Positions 23,592-29,950 of a DNA stretch of 37,959 bases are shown one piece after another (position 1 is the stretch's first letter; each line of letters opens with the position of its first letter). The stretch is from IMG/VR virus record IMGVR_UViG_3300031902_000025, positions 1 through 37,959 of that record; one strand, given 5' to 3'. Below the pieces are notes generated by a model. The model was not told the origin of the DNA. It was given only the letters and a program-made list of their open reading frames with translations, and ran no database searches. The position numbers and the translations under genes are program-made. This stretch comes from a virus.

Positions 23592-23636
23592 ATCAACGGG
23601 AGGAGTCATCGTGCGTCGCGATGATGCCGTGAGCGT

Positions 23637-23885
23637 TTACTTCAACGCAAGCCTCTTGACGCGGATGATATCCATCTGGGTACGCAACAACGCACTGGGA
23701 TCGGTGAGCCTCGGTCGCCAGTTGATGCCTACGTCGTTCGATAGCAGCGAGAGGTACTTGTACGAGTAGCCGGTGTGCTTCGCGACCGTCGCCAGCGTCA
23801 GCCCTTCGGCGTGCGCGTCACCCAGCACTGTGACCAGATCGGCCTTGCAGTTGAGCAACTCCCTACGCTTCTTGCGCTTGGTCAT
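23637..23885 (-). CDS. Small HTH DNA-binding protein, 82 aa
   Basis: Starts at ATG 23885 and overlaps the upstream stop as ATGA. The N-terminus is very basic (TKRKKRRELLNCK). Residues 28-58 read LTLATVAKHTGYSYKYLSLLSNDVGI, a plausible helix-turn-helix (helix, Thr-Gly turn, recognition helix with Tyr/Lys/Ser). It is the last leftward gene before the terminator, so it may act as a regulator of the early-to-late switch. Function is inferred from the motif only. Confidence 0.6.
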   Translation of the reverse strand: MTKRKKRRELLNCKADLVTVLGDAHAEGLTLATVAKHTGYSYKYLSLLSNDVGINWRPRLTDPSALLRTQMDIIRVKRLALK

Positions 23886-24073
23886 GTGTTCGGCACGTCC
23901 AAGCCACGCGACCAGTCGTAGCGCATCTTGCAGCGCACCTGACAGTCGATCATCTGCGAGTAGTGCGGCGTGTTCACGATCTTCGCGATGCGCCGCGCAC
24001 GCTCGCGCTCGCCTTGATGCGCGGTGTTGCTTCGACTGCGCCAGATGCGCCGCCAGGCTGATCGTAGCGTCAT
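23882..24073 (-). CDS. Hypothetical basic protein, 63 aa
   Basis: Starts at ATG 24073, overlapping the upstream gene stop as ATGA. It is strongly basic (TLRSAWRRIWRSRSNTAHQ, ERERARRIAKIV), with two cysteines near the end (IDCQVRCKMRYDW). No known motif. Its tight coupling to neighbours on both sides supports it as a real gene; nucleic-acid binding is possible given the charge. Confidence 0.55.
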   Translation of the reverse strand: MTLRSAWRRIWRSRSNTAHQGERERARRIAKIVNTPHYSQMIDCQVRCKMRYDWSRGLDVPNT

Positions 24074-24552
24074 GGCGCGTTCCCAGATATCTCGCGCCGC
24101 TTCATCTGCGCGTACGCGAACTGCTTGCGCGATTGCTCCGAATCGATCTGCTCGATGTCGCGCTTGATCATGTTCAGCGTCGAGCGATGGTGAACGTCGA
24201 GCGTGGCCTCGAGCAATTCGTCGATGAGATTGCACGCGATCTTGATTTTATTCTCGCGGGGGATGAACGGCGGCGACACCGGGATCGCCGTCTTGGCGTA
24301 GTGCGGTGGGATCGGCGCGAGGTGCGTATCGTGCCCGAAGTCGATCTCGATGCCGCGGTCGCGCAGGATCTCAGCCACCGAGCGCGGATCGAATGCCTGA
24401 TCAACCGCTCGATGTGCGTCCCGGTACTGAATGTCGCGCACCACGACGTCGGCCAAGGCAGCGAGCCGCGAGCGCAGCTGCTGCAGGTTCAGCGCGCGAT
24501 CCCACGCAGTCAATTCGCGCAGCACGCTCTTCGCATTGATCAGTGTGTTCAT
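24070..24552 (-). CDS. Hypothetical helical protein, 160 aa
   Basis: Starts at ATG 24552, with GGAGACAAGG upstream and a four-base overlap with the preceding gene. Helical segments dominate (LRELTAWDRALNLQQLRSRL, DVVVRDIQYRDAHRAVDQ, LIDELLEATLDVHHRSTLN), with a central loop PIPPHYAKTAIPVSPPF. No recognised domain. It is part of the early leftward block behind the replication genes. Confidence 0.6.
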   Translation of the reverse strand: MNTLINAKSVLRELTAWDRALNLQQLRSRLAALADVVVRDIQYRDAHRAVDQAFDPRSVAEILRDRGIEIDFGHDTHLAPIPPHYAKTAIPVSPPFIPRENKIKIACNLIDELLEATLDVHHRSTLNMIKRDIEQIDSEQSRKQFAYAQMKRREISGNAP

Positions 24553-24806
24553 TGCCTTGTCTCCATGTACGGCACCGTGTAGACGAGCGAGCCGATGAGG
24601 TGCCAATAGTCGGCGCGTTGGATGAGAACCGCTTTGTCGGGCAACACGATCCGCAGCAGCATCACACCGTGCTGCGATTGGTACAGGCCCGCGTCGTGTG
24701 ATCCAGTCACGGTAGCGAGGTCAACAAGCCACTGGTGACACGCCGGCTGCTCTCGCGGCCACGGTTCGGGAGTGAACGCAGCACCGAATGGGAACAGACG
24801 CTTCAC
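24549..24806 (-). CDS. Hypothetical protein, 85 aa
   Basis: Starts at GTG 24806, in GTGA overlap with the small gene upstream, and has GGAGG four bases before the start. The sequence VKRLFPFGAAFTPEPWPREQPACHQWLVDL followed by YQSQHGVMLLRIVLPDKAVLIQ looks like a small alpha/beta protein with no membrane segment. Function unknown. Confidence 0.55.
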   Translation of the reverse strand: MKRLFPFGAAFTPEPWPREQPACHQWLVDLATVTGSHDAGLYQSQHGVMLLRIVLPDKAVLIQRADYWHLIGSLVYTVPYMETRQ

Positions 24807-24967
24807 ATGTCCTCCACATCGCTGTCGCCGATCAGCGTCTCGATGCAGAACCCGAAGTGCAGACCCAACCACCGGAACGAGTAGATCGAGCGGTAGTCGG
24901 TGTAGTGTCGTGCGCTGACATACGGCATCCAGCGAAACGGCACGACGTAGATCAGCAGGCCGATCAT
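24803..24967 (-). CDS. Hypothetical small protein, 54 aa
   Basis: An open frame from ATG 24967 (ATGA overlap with the upstream gene stop) to TGA at 24803, which overlaps the next start as GTGA. The N-terminal MIGLLIYVVPFRWMPYV is hydrophobic, followed by a Tyr/Arg-rich segment and the acidic tail LIGDSDVEDM. It fills an otherwise empty stretch between two coupled genes, which supports it as real. It may be membrane-associated; function unknown. Confidence 0.6.
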   Translation of the reverse strand: MIGLLIYVVPFRWMPYVSARHYTDYRSIYSFRWLGLHFGFCIETLIGDSDVEDM

Positions 24968-25452
24968 AGGAACGTCAACGACTGCGTGTCGTCAAGCCGG
25001 ATGAAGCGCACGCTCTTCAGCGGCGCGATGTACTGCAACTTCAGCGGCTGACCGTGCTGCGTCTTCTGGCGCACCATGCGCTTCGTCCAAGTGCCGCGCT
25101 CCGCGAGCTTCACCACGCCTGCGTGCGTCATCCTCGCGTTCACATGCATGATCGTGTGCGGCATCGTGCGATCAATCGCTTCGACCTGACCGACGATGTA
25201 GTCGTTGTGCGGCCACGTTCCAACGGTCGTGAACGCGTACTTGGGTCCGATGCCCTTGATCTCAAGCTTGCGCGTGTAGCCGTCCTGCGTGCGGTATCGC
25301 GCATCACCATCGTCGCAGTCAACGTACTCAGTCTGCTTGATCGGCATGGCCCAGGCATCGACGCCACGCGAGTTGAGCCAGCGCACGACGTGCCGCACGA
25401 TGATGTCGGACGCGATGAGCGCTTTGCGATATTCGGGAGTCAGTTCGATCAT
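24964..25452 (-). CDS. Possible PD-(D/E)XK-type nuclease-like protein, 162 aa
   Basis: Starts at ATG 25452 with GAGG seven bases upstream. After two N-terminal helices (PEYRKALIASDIIVRHVVRWL) the region DCDDGDARYRTQDGYTRKLEIKGIG (about residues 46-69) has acidic residues followed by LEIKG, which fits the D-x(n)-E-x-K core of PD-(D/E)XK nucleases. A following YAFTTVGTWPHNDYIVGQVEAI would be the next strand. The fold is only suggested. In this early block a nuclease acting on host or replicating DNA is plausible. Confidence 0.55.
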   Translation of the reverse strand: MIELTPEYRKALIASDIIVRHVVRWLNSRGVDAWAMPIKQTEYVDCDDGDARYRTQDGYTRKLEIKGIGPKYAFTTVGTWPHNDYIVGQVEAIDRTMPHTIMHVNARMTHAGVVKLAERGTWTKRMVRQKTQHGQPLKLQYIAPLKSVRFIRLDDTQSLTFL

Positions 25453-25477
25453 GTTCAGACCTCGTCGATTCGTCGCA

Positions 25478-25795
25478 TCAGAAGTTCCCCCGCTTGAGCC
25501 GCTCTGCGTTGCGCTCCGCGATCTTCTCCGGTGAGTTGTCGAAGTCTGGATCGATGGATGCGACGCGCACTGGAGCTGAACGTGGATCGACGTAGCCGCG
25601 TTGACGCTCGATCATCATCGCGTCGGCAATTGCGTAGGCGAATCGCGCAGTCGTCTCATCGCTTAACGATTGCATCTCTTCGTCATTCGTTGCGAGCAAT
25701 GCTTGCAGCGCGTGCATTGCGAAGTCATCGCGCAGTTTTCGCGTGGCGTTGAGGTCGAGATCTGGCACAGCGTGATGAGCATTTGCTGGGAACAT
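25478..25795 (-). CDS. Hypothetical phage protein with helical core, 105 aa
   Basis: Starts at ATG 25795 with a perfect GGAGG upstream, 13 bases after the helicase-loader-like gene. The helix DDFAMHALQALLATNDEE and the segment TTARFAYAIADAMMIERQR follow a pattern found in many small phage proteins of unknown function. The tail is charged. It is likely co-expressed with the replication genes. The longer in-frame opening to 26059 is antisense-like and lacks support. Confidence 0.65.
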   Translation of the reverse strand: MFPANAHHAVPDLDLNATRKLRDDFAMHALQALLATNDEEMQSLSDETTARFAYAIADAMMIERQRGYVDPRSAPVRVASIDPDFDNSPEKIAERNAERLKRGNF

Positions 25796-25808
25796 TGTTC
25801 CTCCGGTT

Positions 25809-26378
25809 CTAAGCGACTGAAGCTGATGGGAAACGAGTCTGGAGATCGTCGATGTTTTTGATGCCGAGTACAGAGAGTGCGGAAGTGATGCCGTGGAAGT
25901 CGTCGTACTGCTTGAGTTGAGCGAGTCTGACGATGCGACATGCCCACCAGACTCCGAATCCATCTTTGGATTTTGGGTACTCGCGAGACACGTCGAGTTC
26001 GATGTCGGAGATTTTGTTCGGTGCTGGTTGCGTGAACGAGAGAAGCGCAGCTGCAGCATCGCGGCGGCACGATTTCACGATGGTGACGAATTGAGGGAGA
26101 GTTGGTGGTGTAGCGACATCGGATTCGCAGAGGGTGATTGCTCTTCCGATCTGGTGAGGATCGAAGTGGGTGAGAGCGTTGAACCAGGTACGCTTCATCT
26201 CGTCTGGATCGGTGCCTGCCCAGAGGTTGGTGAAGCGAGCGCCGTAGATTGCGGTGAAGCGAGCGAAGAGACGTTCAACCAGACGATGAGGTTCGGGCTT
26301 TTGGTTTGTATCCGGTGAGGGCGCTGGCGACTCGTTCCTGCTCTGCGATGCGAGATTCGTACTTTGGCTGATGTCCAT
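25809..26378 (-). CDS. Replication protein P-like helicase loader, 189 aa
   Basis: The start is ATG 26378, with AAGGAG upstream, inside the end of the O-like gene (104-base overlap). After a polar N-terminus, residues 32-115 read LVERLFARFTAIYGARFTNLW, DPDEMKRTWFNALTHFDPHQIGRAITLCES and TPPTLPQFVTIVKSC. This is the pattern of the phage replication P family (lambda P-like), which delivers host DnaB helicase to the origin. The gene order O-like then P-like supports it. The C-terminal 70 residues are less family-like. Confidence 0.75.
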   Translation of the reverse strand: MDISQSTNLASQSRNESPAPSPDTNQKPEPHRLVERLFARFTAIYGARFTNLWAGTDPDEMKRTWFNALTHFDPHQIGRAITLCESDVATPPTLPQFVTIVKSCRRDAAAALLSFTQPAPNKISDIELDVSREYPKSKDGFGVWWACRIVRLAQLKQYDDFHGITSALSVLGIKNIDDLQTRFPSASVA

Positions 26379-27024
26379 TGCTCGATGCTCCTTGGTTGTC
26401 GATGGGGAAGACGCCCTTCCAGCCGCGTTCCATGGACTGTTCGATGACGGCAACCGGGTTAAAACCGTCTGTGGCGAGTTTTTTGAGTTTGGTGATGATG
26501 AGGTAGCCAGCCTCGTCGGTGAGAGGCGCCTTGAGCCTTGTACGGTGCTTGGTGAAGGCTTGCCAGAGTTTGGTCGAGACACCTTCCGGGAGGGTCGCTT
26601 CACCTATGGTTTTAGGTTTAGGTTTTATATGGTTCTGGTTCTGGTTCTGGTTAGCATTGCCAACGGACTGCGGATCGGATGCGTTCGCAGATGCGTTCGC
26701 ATTGCGTTCGGACCATCGGATCTTAGCCGACTTGCGAGCCGATTCGCTCTTCGCGTGATAGGCGTCTAGCTCTATGTCGCAGCGTTTGTGGTGCCACCCG
26801 TCAGGCTCAAGATGGAAGAACTCTTTGAGAAGTGCCGACACCAGTTGCCGCGAATAGGTAGTTGAAGCCCGTGCGAGTCGATTGCACGCCTCGACATCGG
26901 TCGGAAGCGGTTTCTCGCGTGCGTAGTACTGATCGATCAGACGCAAGTAGAGGCACTCCTGCTGCTCGCTCAGATGCACGGTGTCGCGCATCCAGTCGCC
27001 GATATGTCTGGGGTAGTGATTCAC
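26275..27024 (-). CDS. DUF1376/O-like replication initiator, 249 aa
   Basis: The start is GTG 27024 with GGAGG eight bases upstream. The N-terminal 100 residues (YPRHIGDWMRDTVHLSEQQECLYLRLIDQYYAREKPLP and FHLEPDGWHHKRCDIEL) are a clear DUF1376 domain, common in phage replication initiators. A low-complexity linker (NANQNQNQNHIKPKPKTIG, about residues 123-141) is followed by a second domain (KLWQAFTKHRTRLKAPLTDEAG, AVIEQSMERGWKGVFP) typical of the C-terminus of such proteins. It should bind the origin and recruit the P-like loader encoded next. The linker-coding DNA is a candidate origin. Confidence 0.82.
   Translation of the reverse strand: MNHYPRHIGDWMRDTVHLSEQQECLYLRLIDQYYAREKPLPTDVEACNRLARASTTYSRQLVSALLKEFFHLEPDGWHHKRCDIELDAYHAKSESARKSAKIRWSERNANASANASDPQSVGNANQNQNQNHIKPKPKTIGEATLPEGVSTKLWQAFTKHRTRLKAPLTDEAGYLIITKLKKLATDGFNPVAVIEQSMERGWKGVFPIDNQGASSNGHQPKYESRIAEQERVASALTGYKPKARTSSSG
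26608..26653 (-). repeat. AT-richer iteron-like tract inside the O-like gene (candidate origin)
   Basis: Read leftward, three tandem AACCAG units are followed by ATATAAAACCTAAACCTAAAACC-like sequence. This is the most AT-rich, repetitive patch in the replication block and lies in the initiator gene linker, as the lambda origin lies inside O. The repeats are visible; the origin role is inference. The tract also simply encodes an Asn/Gln/Lys/Pro linker. Confidence 0.4.
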
Positions 27025-27044
27025 TTCAAAAGCCTCCGCAAAAT

Positions 27045-27149
27045 GCCCCTCCCGAGGGCCGTTGAAGGGTCCGCTCGCCAGCCCTCGATGGGAGGGTTCC
27101 GGCGCGTCTACGTCTGCTAGAAGTTGACGGGTGCCGGTCGAGGGCTGGC
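27045..27149 (-). promoter_or_regulatory. Mutually exclusive hairpins ahead of the replication genes (attenuator-like)
   Basis: In the 140-base leader of the O-like gene, leftward RNA 27149-27138 pairs perfectly over 12 bases with 27088-27077. The segment 27096-27081 can instead pair with 27059-27047 over 13 bases with one three-base bulge, followed by GCAUUUU. The two hairpins share 27088-27081, so only one can form. This resembles an antiterminator/terminator pair or a translational switch; the O-like ribosome site starts ten bases further on. Confidence 0.45.
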
Positions 27150-27164
27150 TCGCGGGTTGATTGG

Positions 27165-27671
27165 TCAGGACATCTCCACGATCTTGACATGCGCCGCGCC
27201 GGCGCCTTCTTTCGCTGGCAATCGCCGGATCGTGATGCAGTCGAACTGGTTGTCATCGAGGAACACTCCCGCGGCTTGCAGCGCGTCGAGCGTTGGCTTG
27301 ATGAGGTTGTCGATGTCGCGTTTTCGTTTGTCTGGTGCGAACACAAGGATCTCGGCGTGCAGACGACCCTCCAGCGGCAGCCAGCTCGCGTAAGCCACCG
27401 CGTGGCCGCGTAGCTTGTGATTCACCGCAGCTGCGACCTCGTCGCGGAATTGCGAATGCGCTGCGGACAGCGTGCGCTGCGCTGTCAGGTTATGGTTCAA
27501 GGTCGGAGGAAACGGCAACAGCAACTCGATCTTGATCGATGGCATCGAGAGCATCGGCTGATCGGTATAGATTACCTTCGCGCCGGTCGGCAGCGGCTTC
27601 TCGCCGCCGTAGAGTTTTCGGAGACGCGCCTCGCGACGTGCGAGCCACGCCTCATCGAACATGCGCGTCAC
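27165..27671 (-). CDS. RusA-type Holliday junction resolvase, 168 aa
   Basis: The reading frame opens at GTG 27671; ATG 27662 is an alternative, and the family-like part begins at MPSIKIELLLPFPPTLNH (residue 43), so about 42 residues are extra. Residues 111-142 contain DKRKRDIDNLIKPTLDAL and GVFLDDNQFD, the RusA signature with the acidic metal-binding residues (Asp119, Asp121, Asp139/140). The enzyme resolves branched DNA made during replication or recombination before packaging. It lies upstream of the replication genes in the early leftward block. Confidence 0.88.
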   Translation of the reverse strand: MTRMFDEAWLARREARLRKLYGGEKPLPTGAKVIYTDQPMLSMPSIKIELLLPFPPTLNHNLTAQRTLSAAHSQFRDEVAAAVNHKLRGHAVAYASWLPLEGRLHAEILVFAPDKRKRDIDNLIKPTLDALQAAGVFLDDNQFDCITIRRLPAKEGAGAAHVKIVEMS

Positions 27672-27672
27672 G

Positions 27673-27891
27673 CTACCACCACTTCTTGAGGTTGGTGCTG
27701 CCGGTGAATCCGCCCAGACCGAGCAGGATCTGGATCAAGAAGATCGCGGCGACGACGGCGACGAGCCCCTTGCCGATCTTGTTGAATGGTTCCGGGAGTC
27801 CGAAGTAGTCGATCAGCCACCAGATCAACCAGCAGATCGCGCCGACGACGATGATCTGCACGACGAGGTGCAGCAGGGTTCCAATGTCCAT
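27673..27891 (-). CDS. Two-TM small membrane protein (Thivi_2564-like), 72 aa
   Basis: The start is ATG 27891 with AAGGGA five bases upstream. Two hydrophobic helices (about residues 7-28, LVVQIIVVGAICWLIWWLI; and 40-58, GLVAVVAAIFLIQILLGL) flank a conserved-looking loop DYFGLPEPFNKIGKG. This resembles the small Thivi_2564-type membrane proteins seen in phages and bacteria. It may be a holin-like or superinfection-related protein; its place in the early block argues against a main lysis role. Confidence 0.7.
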   Translation of the reverse strand: MDIGTLLHLVVQIIVVGAICWLIWWLIDYFGLPEPFNKIGKGLVAVVAAIFLIQILLGLGGFTGSTNLKKWW

Positions 27892-27931
27892 GTGAGTCCC
27901 TTCAATTATTGCGGTTGACAAACGGGAGCCG

Positions 27932-28117
27932 CTAGAGCGCGGCCCAGATCCGCATCACGGTGTCGTAACCGGGACGCTTGGGCACGTTGTAGTCGTAGCA
28001 GTACTTGTGGACGGTATGAACCGACAGGCCAGCCTTCTTGGCGATCTCGGCGCGCTCCGCGTAGCTCATCGCGTGGAGCTTGGCAACCATTTTCTTCAGG
28101 TTCAGGGGTGTCTTCAT
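27932..28117 (-). CDS. Cro-like HTH transcription regulator, 61 aa
   Basis: Starts at ATG 28117. Residues 20-50 (RAEIAKKAGLSVHTVHKYCYDYNVPKRPGYDTV) contain a clear lambda-Cro/CI-type helix-turn-helix, with AGLSVHTVHKY as turn and recognition helix. It is the first leftward gene at the divergent control region and the obvious candidate to regulate both promoters there. No ribosome site precedes the ATG; the predicted transcript start would be at or just before it, suggesting a leaderless message. No cI-type dimerisation or protease domain is present. Confidence 0.78.
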   Translation of the reverse strand: MKTPLNLKKMVAKLHAMSYAERAEIAKKAGLSVHTVHKYCYDYNVPKRPGYDTVMRIWAAL

Positions 28118-28124
28118 GGGGCCG

Positions 28125-28153
28125 ATTCTGCCGCGTCTGGCATGGACGGTCAA
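28125..28153 (-). promoter_or_regulatory. Sigma-70-type promoter for the leftward early genes
   Basis: Leftward strand: TTGACC (28153-28148), 17-base spacer, CAGAAT (28130-28125). Five of six and four of six bases match consensus. The predicted start lies about seven bases on, at about 28118, next to the HTH gene ATG. Confidence 0.55.
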
Positions 28154-28166
28154 GTGGTGTACAAGA

Positions 28167-28178
28167 CCGCCTGGGCGG
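28167..28178. promoter_or_regulatory. Palindrome between the divergent promoters (possible operator)
   Basis: CCGCC-TG-GGCGG is a perfect dyad, followed by palindromic GGCGCC (28177-28182) and GCCGGC (28180-28185). It lies between the two predicted divergent promoters, where an operator for the HTH protein would be expected. In GC-rich DNA such dyads also occur by chance. Confidence 0.3.
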
Positions 28179-28201
28179 CGCCGGCCAGCCGACGAACGGT
28201 A

Positions 28202-28230
28202 GTGACATGTCCTGCCTCACAAGGCACAAT
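28202..28230 (+). promoter_or_regulatory. Sigma-70-type promoter for the rightward early operon (copy 1)
   Basis: GTGACA (28202-28207), 17 bases, CACAAT (28225-28230), then a leader ending TTGCACC...ACCACCAAAC-GAGAGGACGCC before ATG 28269. The same arrangement is repeated at 29317-29378, which supports it as a real signal. Confidence 0.6.
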
Positions 28231-28268
28231 GGAACCAGTTGCACCCCACCACCAAACGAGAGGACGCC

Positions 28269-28985
28269 ATGAACACCAAGATCGAAACCGCACTGAAGAC
28301 CGCAGGCTTCGCAGTAGCCAACACGGGCGGCGGCTGCACCGCGTGGGAACTGTCGATGCCCAACGACCACTACATGTGGATCACGTCGGCTGACGATCCC
28401 TCGCACGATCTGGACCCGACCGTGGGTGCCTGCATCGGGATCTACAACGCCGAAGGCGAGGCGATCTTCACCTTCACGACGAAGGACTTCACGACGATGT
28501 TCACCGCGATCAACGAAGCGCAACTGAAGGCGGCGGGCTTCGTCTACGAGTCGTTCATGGATGTCTGGATCAAGCAGGCAGGCACATGGGTTGCGACGAT
28601 CAGCAACGGTCAGTCGATCAACGGCAACGCGTGGGAAGTGTCGATCACCGTCGATGGCGTCAGCGTCGATAGCACGCCCGAAGGCGACAACACCGTCGAG
28701 GAAGCCATCGACTTCGCGCTCAAGGCTCTGGAGCCGAAGTTGCTCGACCCGGCGACCACGGTGCGCGGCAACATCGATCAGCGCTTCGACCTGCTCGATG
28801 AAGCGATCCTCGACTGCCCGGTTGACTCGTGCGTCGGATCGTCGGTGGTCGATGTCTGCGCCAAGGCAATCGCGCTGATCGACACGCAAGCCGCCGATCA
28901 AACGGACGGCGGTCTGGAACACGATGTCGCGTGCCAGATCATCGCCGCCGTCGTTCAGCAGTGCAACGTCTGGTACTTCGGCTAA
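28269..28985 (+). CDS. First early protein, unknown function, 238 aa
   Basis: Starts at ATG 28269 with AGAGGA five bases upstream. The protein is acidic with several aromatic and Cys residues, cytoplasmic in appearance, and has no membrane segment. N-terminal half: KIETALKTAGFAVANTGGG, WELSMPNDHYMWITSADD. Centre: GIYNAEGEAIFTFTTKDF. C-terminal helical part: NIDQRFDLLDEAILDCPVD, VVDVCAKAIALIDTQAAD, VACQIIAAVVQQCN. I do not recognise a family. Being first behind the strongest early-type leader, it may interfere with host processes. The opposite strand carries a long shadow frame that is not a gene. Confidence 0.78.
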   Translation: MNTKIETALKTAGFAVANTGGGCTAWELSMPNDHYMWITSADDPSHDLDPTVGACIGIYNAEGEAIFTFTTKDFTTMFTAINEAQLKAAGFVYESFMDVWIKQAGTWVATISNGQSINGNAWEVSITVDGVSVDSTPEGDNTVEEAIDFALKALEPKLLDPATTVRGNIDQRFDLLDEAILDCPVDSCVGSSVVDVCAKAIALIDTQAADQTDGGLEHDVACQIIAAVVQQCNVWYFG

Positions 28986-29011
28986 TCACTCACACCACAA
29001 CGGAGACAACC

Positions 29012-29320
29012 ATGAAGACCCCACAAGTAGCAGCGCTCCCCGGCATGACACCGCTGGGCATCAAGCCGCAGACCGCCCTGCCCTACCACACCGCCGAGAA
29101 GGGTAACGGCGACGAGTGTGCCGTGTACGGTCCGACCGGCGAGATCGTCGCGGAGTACTGCGATCCGCGTGACGCGAAGTTCATCGCGAAGGCGTGCAAC
29201 AACCACAAGAAGCTTGTCGATGCCCTGAACACGCTGGTTGATCGTCTGGGCAACGACAAGCGCTGGGTGATCTCCGACGCCCGGTGCGACGCGATCAAGA
29301 TCCTGAAAGCCATGTCTTGA
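29012..29320 (+). CDS. Early hypothetical protein, 102 aa
   Basis: Starts at ATG 29012 with CGGAGA upstream. The segment CAVYGPTGEIVAEYCDPRDAKFIAKACNNHKKLVDALNTLVDRL (about residues 37-79) matches a small module seen in many phage hypothetical proteins (beta hairpin followed by two helices). The stop codon overlaps the -35 element of the second early promoter. Function unknown. Confidence 0.72.
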   Translation: MKTPQVAALPGMTPLGIKPQTALPYHTAEKGNGDECAVYGPTGEIVAEYCDPRDAKFIAKACNNHKKLVDALNTLVDRLGNDKRWVISDARCDAIKILKAMS

Positions 29321-29345
29321 CAGGCATTCTGCCTCGCGAGACAAT
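29317..29345 (+). promoter_or_regulatory. Second early promoter with perfect -35 (copy 2 of the repeated unit)
   Basis: TTGACA (29317-29322), 17-base spacer, GACAAT (29340-29345). The following leader (TTGCACCACCAACCAGAGGACGCC before ATG 29376) repeats the leader of the first early gene. The -35 overlaps the preceding stop codon. Confidence 0.65.
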
Positions 29346-29375
29346 CACCTTGCACCACCAACCAGAGGACGCCAA

Positions 29376-29633
29376 ATGAAGACAGCAACGAAGCAAGCGC
29401 AGCGCACGCCGGATTGGAAAGCGACACTCCGCGCCAACGTTCGCAAGCTGAATGCAGCGCAAGCGCAAGCGTGGCTCGACCGCTACAACGCGGAAAACCC
29501 TGACAAGGGCGGCACCATTTTCCACGCCAGCGTGCGCGAAATGACCGGCGGCTATAACAGTCAGTCGATCAACTGGATCGTCGTTCGCGCCGTCGCCGCG
29601 CGCCGCGCCGCTCTCGCCAAGGTGCAATCGTGA
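29376..29633 (+). CDS. Early hypothetical protein, 85 aa
   Basis: Starts at ATG 29376 with AGAGGA upstream. Basic N-terminus (KTATKQAQRTPDWKATLRANVRKL), a helical centre (AAQAQAWLDRYNAENPDKGG) and a C-terminal segment NSQSINWIVVRAVAARRAALAKVQS. No membrane segment or recognised motif. It has its own promoter copy and overlaps the next gene by GTGA, so it is probably strongly expressed early. Confidence 0.7.
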   Translation: MKTATKQAQRTPDWKATLRANVRKLNAAQAQAWLDRYNAENPDKGGTIFHASVREMTGGYNSQSINWIVVRAVAARRAALAKVQS

Positions 29634-29950
29634 GCGCCGCCGAGTACGAGTTGGCGCAGATGCGTCGTGCGCTCGCGGCGGCGCACCAGTGCCATCAGTC
29701 GGGTGCGCCGTCGATGTACGCAACTCACCTCGTCAACCTCGCTGCCAATCATCTGGAGTCAGCACGCGTCGCCGACCACCAATCGCGCAAGCTCACCCAG
29801 AAGGAGTACGACTGTCGCTACTGCCGCGACAGCGGCTACCTCGTAGCAGCGAGCAGCGACGGCGAACCGTGCGACGCCTGCGATGCGCCAGAGTTGAACG
29901 CTATCGGGCGTGCGAAGTGGGCAATCGACTACAGGTGCAACCATGAATGA
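29630..29950 (+). CDS. Early zinc-ribbon protein, 106 aa
   Basis: Starts at GTG 29630, overlapping the upstream stop. Residues 62-86 contain CRYCRDSGYL and CDACDAP: two CxxC-type pairs about 17 residues apart, as in a DnaJ-like or short zinc ribbon. The N-terminal half is helical (YELAQMRRALAAAHQCHQS, HLVNLAANHLES). Probably a nucleic-acid- or protein-binding early factor; function unknown. Confidence 0.65.
   Translation: MSAAEYELAQMRRALAAAHQCHQSGAPSMYATHLVNLAANHLESARVADHQSRKLTQKEYDCRYCRDSGYLVAASSDGEPCDACDAPELNAIGRAKWAIDYRCNHE

Noticed and set aside
27932-28117. Evidence for lysogeny (repressor switch)
   Set aside because: A Cro-like gene and divergent promoters alone do not show lysogeny. 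No integrase, attachment site or partition gene was found in the window.
27906-28922. Open frame of 338 codons on the - strand
   Set aside because: It is antisense to the first early gene and crosses the divergent promoters and the HTH gene. Arg/Asp/Val-rich shadow composition.
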